64,000 nt of DNA from Jaltomata sinuosa (taxonomy: Eukaryota > Streptophyta > Magnoliopsida > Solanales > Solanaceae): the NCBI GenBank assembly GCA_003996215.1, contig QJPP01007578.1:372001-436000 (forward strand), written 5' to 3'. The position numbers and the translations under genes were made by a program. Positions 32,878 to 43,320 of this stretch are shown in pieces; position 1 is the stretch's first letter; each line of letters begins with the position of its first letter. Below the pieces are notes generated by a model. That model worked only from the letters and a program-made list of their open reading frames with translations, was not told where the DNA came from and made no database searches.

Positions 32878-34629
32878 TGTCATGACCCAGGCCGTCATGA
32901 GTGGCACCTACCCAAACTCCGGATGAGAAAACCAGTAGAGAAAACTGTCGTGAGTGGCACCCACCCAATAAATTCTAGATCGTAATTATCCTCCTAACTT
33001 GTCTCTACATACCAACCACTTTTATACGAAAGTCAACACAAACAACCACCTCTTATCTATATAGCCCAGACCTACCTTGGGATCCCCTCTAACCAACACC
33101 GAAGTGTTAACAAGCAAAACTTGTTCTACACCAAGACCAACTCTAAAATCGGATACAATAATAACCCAGCCTCTCAAGGACCATAAGCAAATATCACATT
33201 TCAACAACACAGTCCGGTCCACTCATGGAACCAACAACAAGTGCACAATGCAATAATATCAATGTGACAATGCAGTAAAATAAACCCGTACTAGACATGG
33301 TACCCGAGCCAACCGTTAGTATATCCCGTACCAGGCATGGTACCCAAGCCAACCGTTAGTATATTCTGTACCAGGCATGGTACCCGAACCAACCAAATGT
33401 CAAACAATCCACAGTCACAACAATGAACAAATTAACTTGTAAAACCAACAAGCAAAATACACAGTTCAACCAGACTGATAAAACAGGACTATCACATTCC
33501 TAAGCATTCCCTAAGCCATGAATCTCATACAAATACTTAGATATAACTACTCAAACACACAAAGCATACAAAAATCAAACCATCACCTAACTCGAAATGA
33601 TCCAAGCTCTACTCAATCGGAGATTTTCCATTTTCCAAAGTTCTTGCCGGTTCTTGGTCTAAAACAATACACAATAACCAAGAATTAATCCTTATGGCCT
33701 AAAATTTACCCGGATTACGTAGAAATCCTAAATCCCAGGCCACCCATGATCATTCCACCCTCTTCCCAAGCTTTCCCACCATTAATTCACCTAGTTCTAC
33801 CATTTTATGGCTAAAATTGGGAAATTAAGGTCACATGATCATAAAACAGTAACTTTAGCAATACCTAAGAACTTTAACCCATAGAATCCCCTTTTTTCCC
33901 CAGATTCTATCATCCCTAAGTCATTCCAAACTCTTCCCCAAGTCCTCTCCTAGAAATTCTACCGCATAGGAAAAGTATTACGGAGTTCAAGAAGTGGAAA
34001 CCTTACCTTAGGGAAGAAAAATAATGAAGAATGGAGGAAAATCGCCTGAAATTGCCCTAGCTCTTCTCCAAAATGAACTTCTGAAAACTGAACTGTTTTG
34101 GGGAAGTTTCTACATTAAATCCCATCGTGCTCCGCTATAGCGATCGACTCCCTCTATAGCGGTACCACCATAGCGGAGTCAACCATTATGGCGGAGGTTG
34201 ACCGCCTTGACTTCCGCTATAGCGGTATTTTCTTCTGCTATAGCGGAGGTCGCCATGGCGGAGCCATTATGCTCATCATGGGCAGAATGCTCGGGAAACT
34301 CCAAAATTGGTCCATTTTACAACACACTTGGTTCCCCTGATGATCCAAAACAACCCTTTCACGTCAACCTTGATTTTGGGAGTTCTACCTACCCAAATTC
34401 AATTCCAAAAAGTCTCACGGACTCCTTTATATCTTAGCTACATGGAAAACTAACTCAAATCAAGACATCTAACTCAATCCTCACCCAGATTATCCTAGAC
34501 TATACCTCACTCCAAATTTGGCCGAGGCTAGCCTAGCCCAGAATTTCAAACTCCCAAACCTAGAGTTTTCTAACTCGAAAACTTGGCATGAATGGATTAC
34601 CCATAATGACGGACCCAGTCGTTATAACA
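32878..34629 (-). repeat. B3 3' LTR
   Basis: On the minus strand starts TGTTATAACGACTGGG at 34629 and ends ...GTCATGACA at 32878. It contains three GTACCA/TGGTAC stem-loops (about 33295-33390), a TATATAGATA TATA-like box (about 33054-33063), and CCGCTATAGCGG words (34130-34260). At 1752 bp it is shorter than B1/B2 LTRs. Confidence 0.8.
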
Positions 34630-34689
34630 AATACCAATTTACCCATCATTCATCCCCAAATAATCAATCCCAAAATTACAAAAATTAAT

Positions 34690-35793
34690 GAAAGAAAGTG
34701 TAGTAACTAAATCCTCAAACAAGTGAGGGTACTTGCCCCGCATGTCCTTCTGGGTTTCCTAAGTGGCTTCCTCAACCGAATGATTCTTCTACTAAACTTT
34801 TACCATATTGATCACCTTTGTCCTCAATTTCTGGACATCCTAAGCAAGAATCAGAACTGGTTCCTCTTCATAGCGAATATTCTTATCGAAAAGTACCTCA
34901 TCCCACTTGATGATGTAATCCCCATCTCCATGGTATCGCTTAAGAATGGATACATGGAATACCGGATGGACACCCGACAAATTAGGCGGCAGTCCAAACT
35001 TATAAGCCACTGGCCTCACAATCTCAAGAACCTCAAATGGACCGATGAATCGAGGGTTGAGCTTGTCCTTCTTACCGAATCGCATAACTCCCTTCATTGG
35101 TGACACTTTCAAAAATACCTGTTCACCAACCTGAAATTCCATGTTCCAGACCTTGCGATCCATATATTCCTACTGCCTGCTTTGGGCAGCTAGCAATTTA
35201 TTTTGAATGCCTCTTACCTTTTCCTGCGCTACCCTTACAAAATCCATGCCCAGAGGCTTTACATCGCCTTCCTCAAACCATCCAACCAGTGATCTACAAC
35301 CCCTCCCATACAATGCCTCAAATGGTGTCATGTCAATACTGGAGTGATAGCTATTATTGTACGAGAACTCACACAATGGTAGAAACTAGTCCCAATGACC
35401 CCCAAAGTCCATCACACATGCTCTCAGCATGTCCTCTAATACCTGGATCGTCCTATCCGATTGACCATCAGTCTGAGGATAGAAGGTTGTACTAAAGGTA
35501 AGGTGTGTACCCAACTCTTCATGTAGCTTACCCCAAAACTTAGAGGTGAATTATGTACCCCTATCTGAAATGTTGGACAGTGGTACCCCATGCAATCTCA
35601 CAATCTTCTTCACGTAGATCTTAGCCAATTGTTGCTAATTGTAATCTACCCTGACCGGAATAAAATGAGCAGACTTGGTCAGCCTATCAACAATGACCCA
35701 AATTGAGTCATACTTCCCCAGCATCTTCAGAAGACCCACCACAAAATCCATGCCTATCCTCTCCTACTTCCACTCTGGAATGGACATTCTCTA
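34690..35793 (-). pseudogene. B3 Pol C-terminal half (integrase and chromodomain), truncated
   Basis: Minus strand. From 35793: the WKW/R-ER-I-GMDFVVGL region of the integrase core, then IWVIVD, ISDRGT and FWGKLHEELG. Next MCEFSYNNSYHSSIDMTPFEALYGRGCRSLVGWFEEGDVKPLG (35376-35170), then MEFQVGEQVFLKVSPMKGVMRFGKKDKLNPRFIGPFEVLEIV and HPVFHVSILKRYHGDGDYIIKWDEV (35163-34840), and a chromodomain tail with EEAT and KYPHLFE (about 34790-34715). Very similar to B1/B2. Several stops. The left end of Pol, gag and the 5' LTR are absent; homology stops abruptly near 35793. Confidence 0.85.
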
Positions 35794-36507
35794 TTGATGA
35801 ATTTTGGGGTGTTACAAATTTCAACACAAAAGCATAATGAAAATGCGAGATTTGTAATCAATGTGAATGAGATTATGGGTATATTTTCGATGGGATTCTA
35901 CAAAGGGTTGGGGTACTTGATTAATTATGCAAATTCTCGATAAACAATACGGGTAGCATTGGTTTTAGTCATATTTGGTAATCTCTCGATCCTCCAAATA
36001 TATATCCTAAGGTCTTTGTTCAAGCACCATAGGTTTTAATATAAACCAACCAATTCAATTGCTTGGGGAAGTCATACTATTTTTAGCTTAGACTCTTAGA
36101 TAAGAGTTTCCATTGATTAAGCTGTTTCTAGCCTTAATCTAAGGTGAAAATCTCAAATTCCCACTATTAAATTCCTATCTGAATTATGAACCCTCTCTTT
36201 CAAGCAAGAACATAATAAAGAAAACTCAATTAATGTTTGCAACTATCAAATTTAGGATTAAAACTTGAGGAATTCAATAGACCCATATCAATTCATCAAT
36301 TATAAGCACAATTAAAAAAGAACCATACCCACAATACACATACCCCTAGACAATGAAATTAGATGCTCATACTAAGGAATAAGAACATATACCAATTGGG
36401 TAACTCATACTTCCATTCATATTTAATCCAAAATCCAAATCCAAGCTCAATTTAGTACAAAAATAGTGAATTCTAAGTATGGAAGATAAAGAAAAAGAGT
36501 AATTCAT
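35794..36507. other. AT-rich spacer between B3 and B1, unrecognised
   Basis: No coding frame and no family recognised. It begins with GGGGTGTTACA at 35806-35816, which looks like an A-type LTR terminus in minus orientation, but no such LTR follows. Possibly a fragment of another element left between two truncated ones. Confidence 0.4.
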
Positions 36508-37788
36508 GGAAAATAAGTGTGTTATAAAATGGATAAGTTCTGGAGATTTTATGACTTTTTGTCCCATATCAATCGCTACAGCGGTTGACACTCCACCATA
36601 GCGACCTCTAATATAGCGGCAAAATTACTGCTACAGCGAAAGTCAAGTCGGTCAACCTCCACCATAGTGGTTGACTCCGCTACGGCGGTACCGCTATAGC
36701 AGAGGGTAAAGGGATTTAATGCAGAAACATTTCCCAAAATATTCAGTTTTCACAATTTCGTTTGGGAGAAGGGCTAGGACGATTCCAGGCAATTTTCCTT
36801 CATTCTTCATTATTTTTCTTTCCCAAGGTAAGGTTTCTACTCCCCGAACTCCGTAATACTTTTCTTATGCAGTAGAATTTCTAGGAGTGGACTTGGGGAA
36901 AGGTTTGGAATGACTTGGGGAGGGTAGAATCCGGGGAAAAGGGGGGATTCTATGGGTAAAAGTTCTTGGGTATTGCTAAAGTTACTGTTTTATGATCACG
37001 TGACCTTAATTTCCTAATTTTATCCATAAAAATGGTAGAACTAGGAGAATTAATGATGGAAAAGCCTGGGAAGAGGGTGGAATGATCATGGTTGGCATGA
37101 GTTTTGGTATTTGGTGTTGGTTAGAGGGGGTCCCGGGGTGGGTTCGGGCTATATAAAAAGGATTTTTTATTGCTTATATTTGATTATTGATCATAGTCAT
37201 AAAAAGGTGGATTACATGTGGGGAAGAGTTAGGATGAGACTTGTAGTCTAGGGATGCCTCATGTCTTGTTGCACGTTTATCATGTACTTACACTTGATTT
37301 GTTGTACTGTTCATACACTATTTTATTTAGAACTGGCTGATGATCCTACCAGTACACAGTGGTGGTGTACTGATACTACACTTGCTTTTCTTTTTGTGAG
37401 TACAGGCAATCTTCCAGCGGCTGACACGCGACCTCATTTGTAGTCCCAGCATTTTCAGACTTCAAGGGTGAGCTGCTTTGATCGAGCTGCCTTGAATCTA
37501 TCTTTAGAGTTGTAGCCCACTTGTTTCGGGCTTAGACTATTTCCTTATTTTTGGGGTTACATCCCCGTATTCTAGACATTTGATAGATTATTTTGGTACT
37601 GCAACTTTCAGATTCTAGGGGGTATTTTTCCGCAGGTTAAGTTAATAAAGTTGTTTCCTTATTATTGATTGCTAGTTTATTTTCTGCATATTAGTTTTGA
37701 GCTGTTAGAACAGTTAAGTTCGGGGAAGTGATGGTTCACTCACTCGTGGGTTGGGTAAGTGCCACTCACGGTGGTATGGGTCGTGACA
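36508..37788 (+). repeat. B1 5' LTR, truncated and internally deleted
   Basis: Starts inside the LTR at GGAAAATAAGTGTG (about 340 bp after the normal start). It keeps the CTATAG palindrome array (36575-36705) but lacks roughly 600 bp, including the GTACCA/TGGTAC stem-loops, between two GGTGT words (junction near 37112). It keeps the TATA box (37150), the CAGTACAC/GTGTACTG hairpin (37350-37372) and the terminus GGGTCGTGACA. Confidence 0.85.
37150..37158 (+). promoter_or_regulatory. TATA box in B1 5' LTR
   Basis: TATATAAAA in GGGCTATATAAAAAGG. The same box is present in the B1 3' LTR at 54557. Confidence 0.65.
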
Positions 37789-37810
37789 AAGATGGTATCA
37801 GAGCCCTAGG
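37789..37810 (+). promoter_or_regulatory. B1 primer-binding site
   Basis: TGGTATCAGAGCCC follows the LTR end after a 4-base gap (AAGA). Matches initiator tRNA-Met. Confidence 0.88.
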
Positions 37811-38005
37811 TTTGTTGATCTTGTTATACCAAAATAGGTCTAGTAGAGTCTTGAGAAACGGTGCAGAGACGTCCGTACTTTTCTTCGAGAGGCTATAGGA
37901 CTTTAGGAAAATATCTCTTCTTTATTCCATCGTGCTATGACTTGATTCCAATTGGTATCTGGTGACACAAATTTGTATCTGACTCTTTCACTCTTTTGTC
38001 CATAG

Positions 38006-39486
38006 ATGGTTAACACAAGGAACAATGGAGCTAGACCGGTGATCCCAGCAGCAGGCCCGGCTGTCCATTGTAAAGGCAGAGGACGCGGTAGAGCCATACC
38101 TACCAAGGGTGGAGCTCAGGCTGTTGTAGGAGCGTGAGAAGCAACCCCTCCCCCACCTCAGGATTAGGTTGTCAAAGATGTGAAAGTTGTTGTGGAGGAT
38201 AATGGGGCGCAGGCTGAGGTAGAGGCGGCACCGGTTGGAGGTGCATGCCTTCTTTCTATGACACCAGAAGCATTTCAGCAGGCTTAGAACATCTTGAGTG
38301 ATCTTGTTGGTGCTGGAGCCATACCCGCGGCACTTGCAAATCAGGCTCTGGGCACTCAGCCAGTAGATCCTATGGCTCCTAGCATGGACGCAGCTTCAAG
38401 CACAGATGACTTTTTCAGGCCAATGCTAGGCCCAGTGATGACAGGGAATGAACATGAGATGCTGACCAAGTTTCTTAAGCTGAAACCTCCTACATTCCAG
38501 GGTACTGACAGGGAAAATGCTTATGAGTTCATGGGGATTGTTATGAGAGACTGCACAAGCAGGGACTTGTGCAACAGTATAGGGTGGAGTTCGTCACATT
38601 CCAGCTGTAGGGTGATGCCAAGTAGTGGTGGAGATCTCATGTGGAGTGTCGATCGTCCGTTTTACCTCTACTCACTTGGGGAAGTTCCGTTCTCTTTTCT
38701 TAAAGAAGTACGTACCCCATACTTTGAGGGATCAGAAAAAGGATGAGTTCTTGAATTTGGAGCAGGGTAGCATATCAGTCTCTTCTTATGAGGTAAAGTT
38801 TCATGCCTTGTCTCATTTTTCTATGCAGTTGCTGGGTTCCAAGGAGGAGCGAGTTCGGTTGTTTATCAAGGGTTTGAATACTGAGCTTCAGGTACTGTCT
38901 GTGCACATGACTTCTTCAGGGAAGGGATTTAATGATGTGGTGGATTATGTGAAGAAACTTGAGGGAGTCAGGGAGGCGGGGCAGGCTAAGGTGTTAGCCA
39001 AGAAGCCTCGAAATGAGAGAAATTATGGTGGTTCATACTCCAGGGTCAGAATCAGCAGGTATACTCCGCCCGTCCTATTCAGTCAGCTCTGCCAGCTGCT
39101 ACAGGTGGTCGTCCGGGAGCTAATCAGCAGTTTTCAGCTCCTAGAGGCTAGGGAGCTTCTTATTCATCTGCTAGCAGGCCTGCACTTGATCGTGGTTGCT
39201 TTCATTATGGTGATCTGGGCCACTTTAAAAGGGAGTTCCCTCATAGGCAGACCGGTAATCAGGTTCAGAAGCAGCCTAAGGTTGTGGTCCCGGCAGGTAA
39301 AGGTGGTCATGTTAGAGGTCATCCATAGGGTGGCCAAGGTAACTTTTAGGGAGGCCGGGGAGACAGAGAGAATGGCAGCACAGGCGAGGGTGTGGCACAT
39401 CCATCCAGGGAGGTTGCCCGAATTGATGACCAGGCTCACTGCTATGTGTTTCCAGGGAGAACCAAGGCTGAGGTGTCAGACGCAGT
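38006..39486 (+). pseudogene. B1 Gag, broken
   Basis: Nucleocapsid/capsid precursor. ATG at 38006 opens MVNTRNNGARPVIPAAGP, with an Arg/Gly-rich patch, as in B2. Capsid region: MTPEAFQQA, FFRPMLGPVMTGNEHEMLTKFLKLKPPTFQGTD, then after a frameshift near 38560 FLKKYVPHTLRDQKKDEFLNLEQGSISVSSYEVKFHALSHF and GLNTELQVLSVHM. The zinc knuckle near 39190-39235 reads CFHYGDLGHFKREF, so two of three Cys are lost compared with CFHCGDLGHFKREC in B2. Stops in the start frame include CGTGA near 38136 and GGATTAG near 38162. Non-functional. Confidence 0.85.
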
Positions 39487-42400
39487 AATCACAGGTACCA
39501 TTCTCATCTGTGATAAAATAGCTTCGGTGTTATTTAACCATGTTCCATGTATTCTTATGTGTCTGTGAATTTTGCGTTGGGTCTGGACTTGGTATGTGAT
39601 ATCCTTGATTCCCCTATCCATGTTTCTACCCCGGTTAGAGAGTCGGTTGTGGTGACTCATGTTTGTCGTAATTGTTCTATTATTTTTGTTGGGTTGCATA
39701 CTTGGGTAGACCTGGTGATCCTGGATATGGTTGACTTTGACATTATTTTGGGCATGACCTGGTTATCCCGATATCATGCTGTGTTAAATTGTAACACCAA
39801 GATTGTGGCTCTAGAGATTCCAGGTAAGGAGAGACTAGAGTGGGAAGGTGTGTACAGGTCTAAGCCAGTCAAGATTATATCGTTTGTTTGGGCTAGGAAG
39901 CTAGTGGGGAGAGGGTGTCTAGACTTTTTGGCTCATCTCTGGGATGATAGTGTGGAGTCCCCCTCTATTGAGTCAGTTCCAGTTGTTTTAGAGTTTCGAG
40001 AGGTGTTTCCAACGGATTTTCCTGGTATGCCTCTGGACAGGGATATTGACTTTTGTATTAACTTGGAGCCGGGCACTCATCCCATTTCCATTCCTCCTTA
40101 CCGTATGGATCCAGTAGAGTTAAGGAAACTTAAGACTCAACTTTAGGAACTCCTAGATAAGGGATTTATCCATCCCAGTGTTTCGCCTTGGGGTGCTCCG
40201 GTATTGTTTGTGAAGAAGAAGGATGGTAGTATGCGGATATGCATAGATTACAGGTAGTTGAACAAGGTTACCATCCAGAATAAGTACCCTCTACCCCGTA
40301 TTGATGATTTGTTTGACCAGTTGCAGGGTGCATCGGTGTTTTCAAAAATTGACCTGAGGTCAGGGTATCATCAATTAAAAATTAGGCCAGAGAACATTCC
40401 TAAGACTGCTTTCCGGACTTGCTATGGGCATTATGAGTTCTTAGTAATGTCATTTGGTTTGACCAATGTACTGGCGGTATTCATGAGTCTAATGAATGGG
40501 GTATTTAAATCTTACTTGGATTCGTTAGTCATCATTTTCATTGATGATATTTTGATCTACTCCAAGAGTAGGGAGGAGCATACTAACCATCTTCGTATAG
40601 TGTTGGAAATTTTGAGGCGTCAAACGATTTATGCGAAGTTTACCAAGTGTGAGTTCTGGTTGACTTCGGTAGCATTCTAAGGGGCATGTAGTGTTAGAGA
40701 AGGGGGTAATGGTAGATTCCTAGAAGATAGAGGCAGTCAAGAGTTGGGCCCGGCCTAGCTCTGTGATTGAGGTGAAGAGTTTTGTTGGGCTTGCAGGTTG
40801 TTACCAGAGGTTTGTCAAGGATTTTGCCTCCATTTCTACTCACTTGAAAAGACTAACACAGAAAGAGGTACCGTCTGTGTGGTTTGACAAGTGTGAGAAG
40901 AGCTTCCAAAAGCTCAAGACACTTCTGACCACGGCTCTTATTTTGTCCTTGTCGGTTAAAGGTAAAGACTTTATTATTTACTATGATGCTTCACATTCTG
41001 GATTGGTGTTGTGTTGATGCATGATAGGAATGTGATAGCCTATGATTCTAGGTAGTTGAAGGTGCATGAGAGAAACTATCTTACTCATGATTTAGAGCTG
41101 GCAGCGATGGTATTTGCACTCAAGATTTGGAGACATTATCTCTATGGTGTCAAGTGTGAAGTGTTCACTGATCATCATTGTATGCAACATGTCTTCACTC
41201 AGAAGGATTTGAACATGAGGCAGATGAGGTGGATGGAATTGTTGAAGGATTACGATGTGACTATTCAGTACCATCTGGGTAAGGCTAATGTGGTGGCGGA
41301 TGCATTGAGCTGGAAAACAGCTAGCATGGGTAGTTTGGCTCGTTTGGGGGTGTCCAAAAAACCACTGGAGAGGGAAATTCGGGAATTGGAGTCCAAGTTC
41401 ATGCACTTGGGTATTTCAGAGCAAGGTGGAATCTTGGCCAGTGTTGAGGTTAAATCCACATTCATAGAGAAGATAAAGGCCAAACAGTTTCAAGATTCAC
41501 AATTGAGCAGGCTTCGGAGCAAAGCAATATCCAGAGAGTCCAGGGACACACGTTGGACTCTGGAAGTATGTTAAATTTTAGAGAAAGGATATGCATTCAT
41601 TGGGTTGATGACATGATTCAGAAGGTGCTGGCAAAGGCTCATGGTTCACGGTATTCCATTCATCCGGGTGTAACCAAGATGTATAGGATTTTGAGGCAAC
41701 TTTATTGGTGGCTTTGTATGAAAAGGGACATAGCTGACTTTAAGTCCAAGTGTCAGAATTGCCAGCAGGTAAAGTATGAGCAGCAGAAACCTGCAGGACT
41801 ACTTCAGAGGATGCCCATTCCAGAGTGGAAGTGGGAGAGAATAGCCATGGATTTCGTGGTGGGTCTCTCCAAGACCTTGGGGAAGTATGATTCTATTTGG
41901 GTCATTGTTGACAAACGGACCAAGTCAGCTCACTTTATTCCGGTCAGGGTGGATTATAATTCGCAGCAATTGGCCAAGATGTACGTAAAGAAGATTGTGA
42001 GATTGCATGGAGTGCCACGGTCCATCATCTTAGACAGGGGTACGCAGTTTACTTCCAAGTTTTGGGGTAAGTTGCATGAGGAGTTGGGCTCTCAACTCAT
42101 CTTTAGTACAGCCTTCCATCCTCAGACTAATAGTCAGTCAGAGATGATGATTCAGGTATTGGAGGACATGCTGAGAGCATGTGTGATTGACTTTGGGGGT
42201 CATTGGGACTAGTTTCTACCATTGTGTAAGTTCTCATACCACAATAGCTACCACTCCAGTATTGATATGGCACCATTCGAGGCTCTATATGGGAGGAGTT
42301 ATAGGTCATCAATTGGGTGGTTTGAGGAAGGCGATGTGAAACCTTTAGGCGTAGACTTGGTAAGGAAAGCACAAGAAAAGGTAAGAGGTATTCAGGCCAA

Positions 42401-42905
42401 GTTACTAGCTGCCCAAAGCAGGCAGAAGGAATATGCGGGTCACAAGGTTCGGGACATGGAATTTAAGGTTGGTGAACAAGTGTTGCTAAAAGTGTCACCA
42501 ATGAAGTGAGTCATGCGTTTCGGTAAGAGGGGCAAGCTCAGCCCCCGGTTCATCGGTCCGTTTGAGGTTCTCGAAATTATGGGGCCAGTGGCTTATAAGT
42601 TAGCACTGTCGCCTAGTTTGTCAGGTGTCAATCCGGTATTCCATGTATCCATGCTAAAGTGATACCATAGGGATGGGGACTACATCATAAAGTGGGATGA
42701 GGTGTTACTTGATAAGGATCTTCGCTATGAAGAGGAGTCGGTTTTGATTCTTTATCGGGATGTCCAGAAATTAAGGACAAAGGTGATCAATATGGTAAAA
42801 GTTTATTGAAAGCATCATCCGGTTGAGGAAGCCACTTGGGAAACCGAGAAGGACATGCGGGGCAAGTACCCTCACTTGTTTGAGGATTCAGGTACTACAC
42901 TTTCC
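39487..42905 (+). pseudogene. B1 Pol (protease, RT, RNase H, integrase, chromodomain), broken
   Basis: Protease start VITGTILICDK with the active-site DPGST region mutated to NHVPC (about 39537-39550). RT: VSPWGAPVLFVKKKDGSMRICIDYR, FSKIDLRSGYHQLKIRPENIPKTAFRT, MSFGLTN and catalytic FIDD in FIDDILIYSKS (about 40535). RNase H: YYDASHSGL, then HDLELAAMVFALKIWRHYLYG. Integrase: zinc-binding H-H/C-x2-C (CQNC), core Asp in MDFVVGL, Asp in DRGTQF and Glu in QSEMMIQ (41553-42212). End: GPF, HVSMLK and a chromodomain tail EEATWETEKDM, YPHLFE. Stops at 40144, 40255, 41054, 42210 and 42660; frameshifts near 40678 and 41010. All catalytic boxes except protease are still readable. Confidence 0.9.
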
Positions 42906-42970
42906 TTCGTTAATTTCTGTAATTTTGGGATTGATTGTTCGGGGATGAACGATGGGTAATTGGTATCTAT

Positions 42971-43320
42971 TGTAATAGCTGGGTCCGTTGTTACAGGTAA
43001 TCCATTCGTGCCAAGTTTTAGAGTTAGCAAACTCTGGGTTTGGGAGTTTGAAATTCTGGGCTAGGCTAGCCTCGGTCGGATTCGGAGTGAGGTATAGTCT
43101 AGGGCAATCCGGGTGAAGTTAGATGTCTTAACTTGAGCTAGTTTTCTATGTATCTAAGATATAAAGGAGTCTAGAGGACTTCTCGGAATCGAATTTAGGT
43201 AAGTAAAACTCCCGAAATTGAGGTTGACGTGAAGGGGTTATTCCGGGATATCGGGAAAATAAGTGTGTTGTAAAATGGACAAGCGCTAGAGATTTTATGA
43301 CTTTTTGTCCCATGTCAACC
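42971..43320 (+). repeat. B1 3' LTR, part 1 (before B2)
   Basis: Starts TGTAATAGCTGGGTCCG (family TGTAACGACCGGGTCCG). Runs to CATGTCAACC, where B2 is inserted in the first dyad word of the CTATAG array. The last five bases CAACC (43316-43320) are the B2 target duplication. Confidence 0.88.

Noticed and set aside
37789..37810. tRNA-Met-like sequence
   Set aside because: Only the 3'-end complement of initiator tRNA-Met, i.e. a primer-binding site; no tRNA cloverleaf. The same applies to the other PBS sites.
39164..39439. Minus-strand frames opposite gag/pol of B1 and B2
   Set aside because: All coincide with sense frames bearing retroviral motifs and have no motifs of their own.
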